Below, piece by piece: positions 46,201-54,081 of a stretch of 64,000 nt of DNA; position 1 is the first letter of the stretch; each line of letters starts with the position of its first letter. This stretch comes from Neobacillus massiliamazoniensis (GTDB taxonomy: Bacteria; Bacillota; Bacilli; Bacillales; Cytobacillaceae), in NCBI RefSeq assembly GCF_001048695.1, contig NZ_CVRB01000007.1:98700-162699 (forward strand), in the 5' to 3' direction. The notes beneath the pieces are model-generated. The model had not been told where the DNA came from, searched no databases, and saw nothing but the letters and a program-made list of their open reading frames with translations. The position numbers and the translations under genes were made by a program.

Positions 46201-46630
46201 AAAATAGCGATATTAATTTTGCAATTATTGTATCAACACTGATATTTTTCAATAATATAAAGGATTTTGAGTATTGATTAGCTGCATAAAATGCCAGAGA
46301 GCTTGTTAAAATAAAATATGTACTAAACTCATTTCTATTGGCGATTGGACTATATATGTTTTCTAAAATAACGGCACCCTTTTCTAAGGGGAAAATTGAT
46401 TGACTATTACTTCCGTTTTCAGCAAAGGAACATCCAATTGATATGTAGGACATAGCTATACCAGTTAATTTTTCATCTAAATCAGGTGAGTAGTTCGGAA
46501 AGTTCGCAAACGGTTCCTGAACATTAAAAAGGATATAGCGTGAATCACTTTGAGCAAAATAGTTTTGAATAAGTTTATCACTTTCTAGCCGCTCCAATAA
46601 AGCCTCTGCTTTTTCAATCTTCATTCTCAA
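43280..46630 (-). CDS. hamB: Hachiman HamB, superfamily 2 DExH helicase
   Basis: 1116 residues. Motif I LPTSAGKTRIAEFAI near 300, motif II LVIIDEGHLIGPEERQ near 400, motif III LLSAVLPNSSE near 440, motif V IVATSTLGQGVNIG near 640, motif VI NIAGRAGRSFVD near 670; this is the Ski2-like arrangement. A helical N-terminal domain precedes the motor and a long helical C-terminus follows. In Hachiman, HamB senses and unwinds aberrant DNA and releases the HamA nuclease. It overlaps hamA by 17 bases and so is translationally coupled. Confidence 0.93.
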   Translation of the reverse strand: MRMKIEKAEALLERLESDKLIQNYFAQSDSRYILFNVQEPFANFPNYSPDLDEKLTGIAMSYISIGCSFAENGSNSQSIFPLEKGAVILENIYSPIANRNEFSTYFILTSSLAFYAANQYSKSFILLKNISVDTIIAKLISLFLRRQYSELDKFLSEIFLSGEYSDKTISELDDEEFANNRVYVLILSKSLSSLLEFIFTGNELWLRKAKEYLKDLLELLEIDAEPSLWWVIRLFMLIVEGFQENSLWKAIPPYINGEDMTVRKYIASMAFQKSPVVEIFHSQKIALPVVLDDKGAVVSLPTSAGKTRIAEFAILDCLVKGYENKILYLAPFRSLAYEVEDSISKVFGPLGFEVSHLYGGSQFSKLDEMVINESNIIIATPEKAKAILRSNSEVKSNIKLVIIDEGHLIGPEERQVLSEVFIEELRIHLNRNQGKMILLSAVLPNSSEIASWISGNETMEVNSNWRPSSQRFGLLEYNGRNVNITWKGEIESFNRNFINPFIVKRARSEYRFPREKKQAVAAAALKLSNSGSVLVFVCRKNMVLSQAKEVILSMGENKEEHIWTSIDEWSVFKLACDEAYGEESKVYQCAKYGVLCHHSGLPTEVRLAMEKLIRKGNPKIIVATSTLGQGVNIGVSTVIFSNVWYDAENKISSNDFWNIAGRAGRSFVDREGKILFVVDASRGSSSWSARRDRRLALEYFESGNQDKAISGLLHIIDYIYRVAKATDVSFETLLQMIAENDYSSLKEKHTDDLLTLFDWIDDTLLALNLEFESYGCENSSEWIDDYFRHSLAYIQVKYFENLNKEDIISFLKARNKGVLNLAGEPQFWKGLVSSSIPIRSGLFIRNELPVVLEILEKYQKSNKAIEDLLVFLKDTEIFISRFPSKQFENNEIEDDVRELWITGQSISSLDERTLKNINEYFGYTLPWGIHAIARMLSELNNDEGAKEYETLAVLVQMGLPNLYAAKIHLAGIHSRVAATELGTALDSEYEELSVRRLKHYIIDSVGKLPGITENTHHWVSLLKSNETNITNEMVKIPNFIFEEGISVDSKVLNAKGYDGNTFLCSPDYSFIDKVEVNKEFPFDKVTNNFGVYFTSNNGEWKMQLRNPYLKYGLSNN

Positions 46631-47459
46631 TACCCCTTTTCAATTTCTCACTTGCTAGGGCAAAGCTTTGGGATATTAATTCTTCAGGCTTATCTAATCC
46701 CAAAGATAAAAAAATAAAACTAGGGTTCTCAGAATTTAAATGGTTTTCTACGTTTGTAGCTGTATTATGATTACTTAGTAGAAACCCAACATTAACCACC
46801 GGAACTTTCCCCTGTTTAACATCAATATTTAATTCTTCTAATTTATCTGCGAGCTCTTCTTCACCTAATTCACTAAGTCTATTTGCAACAAAGAGTATTG
46901 ATAATGGCAGTTTTAATTTTTTTCCAAATTCATCTGTGATTTCCTTAACAGCAGCTTTATTTGGTGTTTTTCTGAACTTCGATTCACCTAGAATAACCTT
47001 ATCGGCGAGATTCTCCTTATTGAAAAGGAGTACGTCATCCCCCTTGATGGATTGACTCACATTTGGGTTATACCGTAATTTATATAATAATAATTGAAGT
47101 GGGGTTGATGCCTGGAGATATTCAGCAAGAACTATCTCCGCTCCATTTCCTCTCATTGTTTTTTCAGCAACAGGTAGCATTTGCTGCTGATTTAAATACT
47201 CATTTAGTCCATATTTTCTTACTATCATTTCTCTTTTTCGTTTTAATCTAGCAATTGTTGAATCCGCGATATGATGGGTAAGTATCCAATCAGAGATTTG
47301 TTCAACTGCATATTCACGCATTCCCTCTGTTTCGATTAATTTCCTATGTATTTTATTATTTAAAATAGGTAAATCTTCGTGAGACAACCATTCCGCAAAA
47401 ATGGATTTATTAGGGTGTTCTCCTATAAGTACACATTGACCTGAAATTGATTCATTCAA
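46614..47459 (-). CDS. hamA: Hachiman HamA (DUF1837) nuclease effector
   Basis: 281 residues. The DUF1837 core has GNGAEIVLAEYLQ (near 105), NPNVSQSIKGDDVLLF with the metal-binding Asp pair (near 140), and KVILGESKFRK with the ExK catalytic pattern (near 165), as in PD-(D/E)xK-type nucleases. HamA with HamB forms the Hachiman system, where activated HamA degrades DNA non-specifically and stops phage growth. It is first of the pair on the minus strand. Confidence 0.93.
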   Translation of the reverse strand: MNESISGQCVLIGEHPNKSIFAEWLSHEDLPILNNKIHRKLIETEGMREYAVEQISDWILTHHIADSTIARLKRKREMIVRKYGLNEYLNQQQMLPVAEKTMRGNGAEIVLAEYLQASTPLQLLLYKLRYNPNVSQSIKGDDVLLFNKENLADKVILGESKFRKTPNKAAVKEITDEFGKKLKLPLSILFVANRLSELGEEELADKLEELNIDVKQGKVPVVNVGFLLSNHNTATNVENHLNSENPSFIFLSLGLDKPEELISQSFALASEKLKRGIENED

Positions 47460-47729
47460 TCCTTTTTCCCCCCAAGTTATCCGGTTATTTTTTCTATATC
47501 AATCAAAGTGTTAATCCGCTAAATTACTTTTAAATAATTACATTATCAATAAATTAATAAGAGCAGAAGCTAACTTACTTCTGCTCATCTTAGTTAGTTA
47601 AATTACAAATACGGTGCTTGCTCATAAGATAGTGTAAAACTTCATTTCTAAACCACAAATGATAATATTCAAGTTTTTGACCTTCAGTTGATACCATTGA
47701 TGGAATCCAAGCGCTTATTTGGGATAAAC
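47460..47729 (-). other. Gap between hsdR and hamA, possible short remnant
   Basis: The minus strand contains a short open stretch ending MVSTEGQKLEYYHLWFRNEV, LHYLMSKHRICNLTN, running from just past the hsdR stop. There is no ribosome site, and a methionine occurs only near its middle. It could be a tail of an old gene. Nothing else is visible. Confidence 0.35.
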
Positions 47730-50700
47730 TCAGATATTTAGTTCAAACTCCATCTGTGCCATCAACTCAGCCTGCTTAACAACTGTTTCTACTGCTTCCT
47801 TTTGTAAATCTGGTGGATAACCGTATTTCTTTAAGAGTCGCTTCACGGTTACTCGCATTTTAGCTCTTGCGGATTCACGAAGGTTCCAGTCAATGCTCAT
47901 GTTCACTTTAATCGACTTTGTGAGCTCGTGTGCAATGAGTTTCAGTGTATCATCCCCTAATACTTGCTCTGCTGTTTCATGCGATGCTAGAGCATCATAG
48001 AAGGCAATTTCTTCTTTAATAAGACCTGCTTGCTCTCCTCGTTTATATGCCCCATCCACTTCCTTAGCCAACGCAATCAATTCTTCAATAACCTTCGACG
48101 TTTCAATCGCTCGCTTATTGTATTTATTGAGTGCTCCTTCAAGCATTTCGGAGAATCTACGTGCTTGAATTAAGTTCGTTCGCTGCACACTTTTCACCTT
48201 ACCGTTTAACAAACGATTAAGTAACTCAACCGCTAAGTTCTTATGTGGCATTGCCTTCACATCTTCTAAGAACCTATCCGATAAAATCGAAATATCTGGG
48301 TTCTCTAAGCCAAGTGATTCATAAATATCTACTACTTCTTCTGAAATGACCGACTTCGAAATCAACTGATTAATTCTTGCTTCCATTTGAGCGTTCGTTT
48401 TCTTCTTGCTACCGTCACCAATGCTCTTTACAAGACTTGCTTTTACAGCTTTAAAGAATCCAATTTCTGCATTCAGCTCCTGTGCTTCGGGTGTAGTGGC
48501 ACATAAAGCAAACGCTTTCGAAAGTTCTGTTACAGTCGTTAAAAAACGTTTCTTTTCTTCTTCACCCAGACCGAGAACAAAGTCCATTGTTGAAATAATA
48601 GCATTCATTCGTTCCGTTGCCTTTTCAGATAAATAGCCGCTATAATCATGTTCATACAACATTTCAATGAGCACTTCATGCTTTTCTAGCAAAATATCCA
48701 CTGCAACAGATGTATCTACACCAGCAGTATTTTTGTCACTTTCCGTGTATTGATGTAACGCTTCTTTCAAGTTTTCTGCAATACCAATATAATCAACTAT
48801 TAATCCACCCGGTTTGTCCTGGAATACACGATTCACACGAGCAATGGCTTGCATCAGATTATGCCCTTTCATCGGCTTGTCGATATACATTGTATTCATT
48901 GCTGGAACATCAAATCCTGTCAACCACATATCCCGCACAATGACGATTTGTAATGGGTCATCATTATCTTTCATACGTCTTGCTAAATACTCACGTCTCT
49001 TTTTATTCCCAATGAACGGTTGCCATTCAACAGGGTCACTTGAAGCACCTGTCATAACAATTTTAATCACGCCTTTGTCATCGTCATCGGAATGCCACTC
49101 TGGACGCAATGCCACAATTTCTTTATACAAATCAATCGCAATGCGACGTGACATCACAACCACCATCGACTTCCCGAACATCGCCTGTTTCCGTTCCTCA
49201 TAATGCTTCACAACATCCTCAGCTAAACGATTCACTCGTGATGCAGCTCCAGTTAAGGCTTCAAGTCTTGACCATTTAGATTTCAAACGCTCTTTCACGG
49301 ATTGTTCTTGGTCTTCTGTGATTTCTTCATACTCATCATCTAGCCGAAGGTCACTCGGTAAATCTAATGGAATAATACGACTCTCATAAAAGATTTTTAC
49401 TGTTGAGCCATCCTCTACAGCTTGCGTCATATCATAAATATCAATGTATTCACCGAAAACGGCAGGTGTATTTTTATCCGTTGCTTCTACAGGTGTTCCA
49501 GTAAAACCAACAAACGAAGCATTCGGAAGGGCATCTCGAACATATTTTGCAAATCCATACTTCGTTTCCGCAGCGTTTCCACGAACGATTGCCCCGAATC
49601 CATATTGGGACCGGTGAGCTTCATCTGCCATGACAATGACGTTCGAACGGTCCGTTAAACATGGCATGACGCCTGTATCCTCATCAGGGGAAAACTTTTG
49701 TAACGTAGTAAAAATAATACCTCCCGATTCTACCGAAAGTAATTGTCGAAGTTCATCACGACTATTTGCTTGGTTCGGTGTTTGACGTAAAATACCATCC
49801 GAAATCGAGAACGTATTAAACAGTTGGTCATCTAAATCATTACGGTCCGTCAACACCACAATCGTCGGATTGTTCATCGCTTGAATAAGTTTTCCTGCAT
49901 AGAAAACCATCGTCAAGCTTTTCCCAGAACCTTGTGTATGCCACACAACACCGATTTTATGGTCGCCTTGTACAGCTATTTTCGCTTTGCCTACCGCTTT
50001 ATTCACAGCATGGAATTGATGATAAGAAGCTAAAATTTTGTATGTATTCTCTCCATCTGTTTGGAACAAAATGAAGTTACGTAGGATATCCATAAAACGA
50101 CTTGGTTCCAGCATCCCTTTTAACAGCACTTCTAATTGCGATAGAGAGGTTGGAGCCAGTTCTAGACCATCAATAGTACGCCATTTCATAAAACGCTCTT
50201 CATTAGCAGTAAGCGACCCGACACGAGCATTCACTCCATCACTTGTTACTAGAAAAGCATTGTAACGAAATAAAGAAGGAATCGTTTGCTTATACGTTTG
50301 AAGCTGATTATAGCCTTCTGAAATTCCTGTTGCTTCATTTGTAGCGTTCTTTAACTCAATCACCACTAATGGTAAGCCATTCACGAAAACAAGCACATCA
50401 GGACGCTTATTTTGATTCCCTTCAATAATCGTGAACTGATTGACTGCCACAAAATCATTATTTTCAGGACTTGCAAAATCAAACAACCATACTTTTTCCG
50501 TTGGATTGTAACCATCTATGCCTTGCAATTCAATATCTAATCCTTCTGTCAACATACGATGAAATTTTTCATTGTTCATAATCAAACTCGGTGATTCGTT
50601 CGCAGCAATTTTCTGAACAGCCAGCTCAATCGCATTCATTGGCACATTCGGATTAATTCTACGAAGCGCCTCCTTCAAACGTTCATCTAATACTACATCT

Positions 50701-50828
50701 TGATAGCTATTCCGTTCTGGATACTCTCCTTCATGAGCAATATCGGGACCAGCTAAGATGGTATAATCCATCTCAGCCAGCCATTCCAACGTTGCTTCTT
50801 CTAAATCTGACTCTAAATACTTGAACAT
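47730..50828 (-). CDS. hsdR: Type I restriction enzyme R subunit (HsdR)
   Basis: 1032 residues. The N-terminal nuclease domain contains KRPDVLVFVNGLPLVVIELK (PD-ExK type). The translocase follows: Walker A VVWHTQGSGKSLTMVFYAGK, DEAH-type VIVMADEAHRSQYGFGA, motif III VGFTGTP, and VDYIGIAENL further on. HsdR translocates and cuts unmodified DNA when bound to HsdM2S. The start codon lies directly after the hsdS stop with no gap, so translation is coupled. Confidence 0.95.
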   Translation of the reverse strand: MFKYLESDLEEATLEWLAEMDYTILAGPDIAHEGEYPERNSYQDVVLDERLKEALRRINPNVPMNAIELAVQKIAANESPSLIMNNEKFHRMLTEGLDIELQGIDGYNPTEKVWLFDFASPENNDFVAVNQFTIIEGNQNKRPDVLVFVNGLPLVVIELKNATNEATGISEGYNQLQTYKQTIPSLFRYNAFLVTSDGVNARVGSLTANEERFMKWRTIDGLELAPTSLSQLEVLLKGMLEPSRFMDILRNFILFQTDGENTYKILASYHQFHAVNKAVGKAKIAVQGDHKIGVVWHTQGSGKSLTMVFYAGKLIQAMNNPTIVVLTDRNDLDDQLFNTFSISDGILRQTPNQANSRDELRQLLSVESGGIIFTTLQKFSPDEDTGVMPCLTDRSNVIVMADEAHRSQYGFGAIVRGNAAETKYGFAKYVRDALPNASFVGFTGTPVEATDKNTPAVFGEYIDIYDMTQAVEDGSTVKIFYESRIIPLDLPSDLRLDDEYEEITEDQEQSVKERLKSKWSRLEALTGAASRVNRLAEDVVKHYEERKQAMFGKSMVVVMSRRIAIDLYKEIVALRPEWHSDDDDKGVIKIVMTGASSDPVEWQPFIGNKKRREYLARRMKDNDDPLQIVIVRDMWLTGFDVPAMNTMYIDKPMKGHNLMQAIARVNRVFQDKPGGLIVDYIGIAENLKEALHQYTESDKNTAGVDTSVAVDILLEKHEVLIEMLYEHDYSGYLSEKATERMNAIISTMDFVLGLGEEEKKRFLTTVTELSKAFALCATTPEAQELNAEIGFFKAVKASLVKSIGDGSKKKTNAQMEARINQLISKSVISEEVVDIYESLGLENPDISILSDRFLEDVKAMPHKNLAVELLNRLLNGKVKSVQRTNLIQARRFSEMLEGALNKYNKRAIETSKVIEELIALAKEVDGAYKRGEQAGLIKEEIAFYDALASHETAEQVLGDDTLKLIAHELTKSIKVNMSIDWNLRESARAKMRVTVKRLLKKYGYPPDLQKEAVETVVKQAELMAQMEFELNI

Positions 50829-52115
50829 TTAAACCACCACACTTTCGTCTGGGATTTTTATTTCCCCTGAGAGGAGTTTTGGTAGAAGTGAATCTCGAAT
50901 TTGCATCAATTTCTTATTTTGTTGCTGATTAAACCAAATTAGATTATTTTGAGTTTCGATTATTCTAGTTAACTCATTTAATTGCTTTTCCATCGGAAGC
51001 AAAATTTTAATTGATAGAATATCACCTGGCTTTATTGAGGGATATGCGCTTGTACTTTGCTCAGCTATAGCTTGTAATTCTTTCATTGTTTCTTCTTGAG
51101 TAAGCCATAAATATATTAAGTCATTTGAATAAATACCTTTACTTCTAAGAACTACAAACCCTGTTGAAGCTATCATATTTTCAATAGGTTCTTTGATAAT
51201 TCCATGATGTTGTTGATTAGGTCTAACTGTAGAATAAACAATATCATTTGGTTGCACTTTTCTTTTTGCCCTGCTTGGAGTTTTATATTTGGTTGTATCA
51301 ATCAATTGTATATTATCAATAAAGTTTCTAGTTATATTTCCTGTATCTAGATAATTTATATATGTCCATTTTTCACTGCTAGATAGTGTATCCTTGTTAG
51401 CATTACAAACTTCTCCTATCGTAACTACTTTCCACCCTTCAGGAATCTCGCTTAACTCACTATCAACCATCTTGCCACCACTTGATTTATACGGCTTCGC
51501 CTCCTCATTCGGAAACTCAAAATCAATAAACCAGCGCTTGAAAAGGGTTTGGGAGAGTTGTTCAAGATTTCTAATCATAGAATTGTTTAATTCAATTTTT
51601 GAATTTATAGCTGAAATTAAATAGACAACTCTATTTTGTGTTGTAATATCTGGGATAAACAATGGATACTTTTTAAAGTCCTTTAATACCACTCTTGGAA
51701 TAGCTGAACCCGATAAATATCCCTCTTTTAATTCATTTTTAGCTTTATCTGTACCTAAATAATACATTAAATAATATGGATTTATTTTTGAGGTATCAGG
51801 TCTCAAAATAGCAATTGAAGATAATAAAACAACTTCTCTTTGTTCTCTAAATACAAAACAATATTCTAAACATGAATTGCCATCTTTAGCTATCAAAACA
51901 TCATTTACTTGCGGCTGACATTTTCCAGCAACTAGCTTTATATAATCTGTTTCTGATATTTGTTTAGAGTTATCATAATCAAAATCAAATGCCCCCATAT
52001 CTTTAACTGACAACATTTTATATCCGTCAGTTACAGCTTTTGGACTAGCATGGGCACCGTCAGTAATTACCAGACATACTTCCTCTAAGGAGAACCTCTT
52101 AAAACCCATACCCAA
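50829..52115 (-). CDS. hsdS: Type I restriction-modification specificity subunit (HsdS)
   Basis: 428 residues with two target-recognition domains separated by conserved helical spacers. The first half ends INSKIELNNSMIRNLEQLSQ, TLFKRWFIDFEFPNEEAKPY. The second starts LSEIPEGWKVVTIGEVCNAN and ends NQQQNKKLMQIRDSLLPKLL, SGEIKIP. The recognition sequence cannot be read. It overlaps hsdM by 17 bases. Confidence 0.94.
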   Translation of the reverse strand: MGMGFKRFSLEEVCLVITDGAHASPKAVTDGYKMLSVKDMGAFDFDYDNSKQISETDYIKLVAGKCQPQVNDVLIAKDGNSCLEYCFVFREQREVVLLSSIAILRPDTSKINPYYLMYYLGTDKAKNELKEGYLSGSAIPRVVLKDFKKYPLFIPDITTQNRVVYLISAINSKIELNNSMIRNLEQLSQTLFKRWFIDFEFPNEEAKPYKSSGGKMVDSELSEIPEGWKVVTIGEVCNANKDTLSSSEKWTYINYLDTGNITRNFIDNIQLIDTTKYKTPSRAKRKVQPNDIVYSTVRPNQQHHGIIKEPIENMIASTGFVVLRSKGIYSNDLIYLWLTQEETMKELQAIAEQSTSAYPSIKPGDILSIKILLPMEKQLNELTRIIETQNNLIWFNQQQNKKLMQIRDSLLPKLLSGEIKIPDESVVV

Positions 52116-53619
52116 TCCCTCCCAATGCTCGGCGGATTTGTTCTTCTAGCTCTTTTGATTTAGCAAATTGCTCAGATAGCTCTGTTGTTAAGCGTGTCAT
52201 TTTTTCTTCAAATGGTTCACCATCTTCTTCTGCTTCTTCTAATCCTACATAACGACCCGGCGTTAATATGTAATCATTACTTCGTACTTCTTCAAGCGTT
52301 GCTGTTTTACAAAAACCTTGTAAATCTTGATATGCTTCATCTAACGTACCACGCCATTTATGGAATGCATCTGTAATCTTTTTGATGTCCTCGTCGGCAA
52401 ATTCTTTATGTGTTCGGTCTACCATGAAACCAAGTTTACGTGCATCAATAAATAGAATCTCCCCGTTCCGAGCACGTTTCCCCGTTTTTGATTTGTTTTT
52501 CGATACAAACCAAATACAAACAGGAATTTGCGTTGAATAGAACAATTGCCCCGGCAACGTCACAATACACTCCACTAAATCAGCTTCAATTAAGTTTTTA
52601 CGGATTTCACCTTCACCTGAAGCATTAGTTGACATTGAACCATTCGCTAAAACAAAGCCCGCTGTTCCTGCTGGTGCTAACTTTGAAATCATATGTTGAA
52701 TCCATGCATAGTTCGCATTACCAGTTGGTGGTGTACCATACTGCCAACGAACATCCTCGCGCAACTTGTCCCCACCCCAATCTTTAATGTTGAATGGTGG
52801 GTTCGCTAATATGAAATCTGCCTTTAATCCCTTATGTAAATCATTTAGGAACGTATCAGCATTATGTGTTCCAATGTTTCCATCAATCCCACGAATCGCT
52901 AAATTCATCTTGCAAAGCTTCCACGTTGTAGGATTTGATTCTTGCCCATAAACAGCAATATCCCCTAGCTTCCCTTGATGTTCTTCCACAAACTTTTCAC
53001 TTTGCACGAACATTCCACCTGAACCACAACAAGGGTCATAAATACGTCCCTTATATGGCTCTAACATTTCAACAAGCAAACGAACAACCGAAGATGGTGT
53101 ATAGAACTCGCCGCCATTCTTACCTTCTGCACTAGCAAACTTACTCAAGAAATATTCATACACTCGTCCTAGTATATCTTTTGACCGACTTTCTTCATCG
53201 CCGACTTTAAAAGAAAACAAATCAATCGTTTCCCCAAGGCGAACTTTATCAAGAGCTGGACGTGCATAATCTTTCGGTAGAACCCCTTGCAAAGTAGCAT
53301 TCTCTTTTTCAATCGCAATCATCGCTTTATCAATAATCTGACCAATCTCAGGCTTTTTCGCATTATCTTTTATGTATGACCAACGAGCCTCTTTCGGAAC
53401 CCAGAAGATATTGTCCATCACATATTCATCACGGTCTTCTGAATCTGCATACTCGTCAGCCTCTAGTTCCGTATGTCGTTCTTCAAATGCGTCTGATACA
53501 TATTTCAAAAATAATAATCCCAATACAACATTTTTATATTCACCTGAATCCATCGAGCCACGTAATTTGTCCGCCATACTCCATAATTGTTCTTCAAAAC
53601 CAATATTTGCAGTTGCCAT
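52099..53619 (-). CDS. hsdM: Type I DNA adenine methyltransferase (HsdM)
   Basis: 506 residues. N-terminal helical HsdM_N domain (EEQLWSMADKLRGSMDSGEY), SAM-binding motif I YDPCCGSGGMFVQSEKF (near 195), and catalytic motif IV FILANPPFNIKDWGGD (near 270), the NPPF of N6-adenine methyltransferases. It is first of hsdM-hsdS-hsdR. AGGAGG lies upstream of the ATG. It is located directly inside the right end of the transposon. Confidence 0.95.
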   Translation of the reverse strand: MATANIGFEEQLWSMADKLRGSMDSGEYKNVVLGLLFLKYVSDAFEERHTELEADEYADSEDRDEYVMDNIFWVPKEARWSYIKDNAKKPEIGQIIDKAMIAIEKENATLQGVLPKDYARPALDKVRLGETIDLFSFKVGDEESRSKDILGRVYEYFLSKFASAEGKNGGEFYTPSSVVRLLVEMLEPYKGRIYDPCCGSGGMFVQSEKFVEEHQGKLGDIAVYGQESNPTTWKLCKMNLAIRGIDGNIGTHNADTFLNDLHKGLKADFILANPPFNIKDWGGDKLREDVRWQYGTPPTGNANYAWIQHMISKLAPAGTAGFVLANGSMSTNASGEGEIRKNLIEADLVECIVTLPGQLFYSTQIPVCIWFVSKNKSKTGKRARNGEILFIDARKLGFMVDRTHKEFADEDIKKITDAFHKWRGTLDEAYQDLQGFCKTATLEEVRSNDYILTPGRYVGLEEAEEDGEPFEEKMTRLTTELSEQFAKSKELEEQIRRALGGIGYGF

Positions 53620-53921
53620 ATGTATATCCTCCTAGTCAATCCTACTTTTATAGTGTCAAATATGAATATAATTGTAAAGTAAAATACAGCTATTGGTAAT
53701 TAAAAAACAGTAGCTCAAAATTGCTACTGCTGTCATTATTTACACCGCTATTTAGATATTAACAGCTTAATGTTGATTATATCTTTTAAAGGTGGTAATC
53801 CATATTCAGGTCGACAAAATCCACATTAAACGACTACATAGCATTTATAGATAAAAATATAATACATGGTGGAAGGTGAATACAGTTTCAGAAAAATGAA
53901 TTCAGAATTGAAAATCTAGAA

Positions 53922-53950
53922 AAATCCCTATCCAAATGGAATAGGGATTT
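53922..53950 (-). terminator. Terminator just inside the transposon's right end
   Basis: AAATCCCTAT pairs with ATAGGGATTT around a short loop. The minus strand continues TTTTCTAG, so it stops transcription coming from glmS before hsdM. A related CCTATCC hairpin precedes tnsA. Confidence 0.7.
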
Positions 53951-53969
53951 AACAATTTTGGTCCGATTT

Positions 53970-54056
53970 ACTATAAACCTTTAATGTTCACTATACATTT
54001 TTAGTGCCAACTATACATCTTTATTGTACACTATACATCTTTATTGTACCTGAACA
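53970..54056 (-). repeat. Right-end TnsB-type sites (four, 20-bp spacing)
   Basis: ACTATAAACCTTTAATGTTC (53970), ACTATACATTTTTAGTGCCA (53990), ACTATACATCTTTATTGTAC (54010) and the same 20-mer again at 54030, which continues to the tip CTGAACA at 54056. Four abutting sites is the known Tn7 right-end pattern. Confidence 0.88.
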
Positions 54057-54081
54057 ACAAGTAAATTCCTTCTCCTCCAAC
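54057..54081. other. attTn7-type insertion site between transposon and glmS
   Basis: ACAAG (54057-54061) repeats the left flank at 17462-17466. The next 20 bases lead to the glmS stop. The same ACAAG lies at the older junctions near 10679, 12719 and 16714. Confidence 0.85.

Larger units (their letters stand above)
17467..54056. mobile_element. 36.6-kb Tn7-like transposon inserted downstream of glmS
   Basis: The terminal 27 bp at 17467-17493 and 54030-54056 are inverted repeats matching at 24 positions (left tip TGTTCAAGTACATTAAAGAT). The target duplication ACAAG is at 17462-17466 and 54057-54061. The right duplication starts one base past the element and ends 20 bp from the glmS stop, the classic attTn7 position. 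It encodes TnsA, TnsB, TnsC and TnsD-type proteins, a second TniQ cassette, Wadjet, Hachiman and a type I restriction-modification system. Almost all genes are on the minus strand. Confidence 0.93.
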
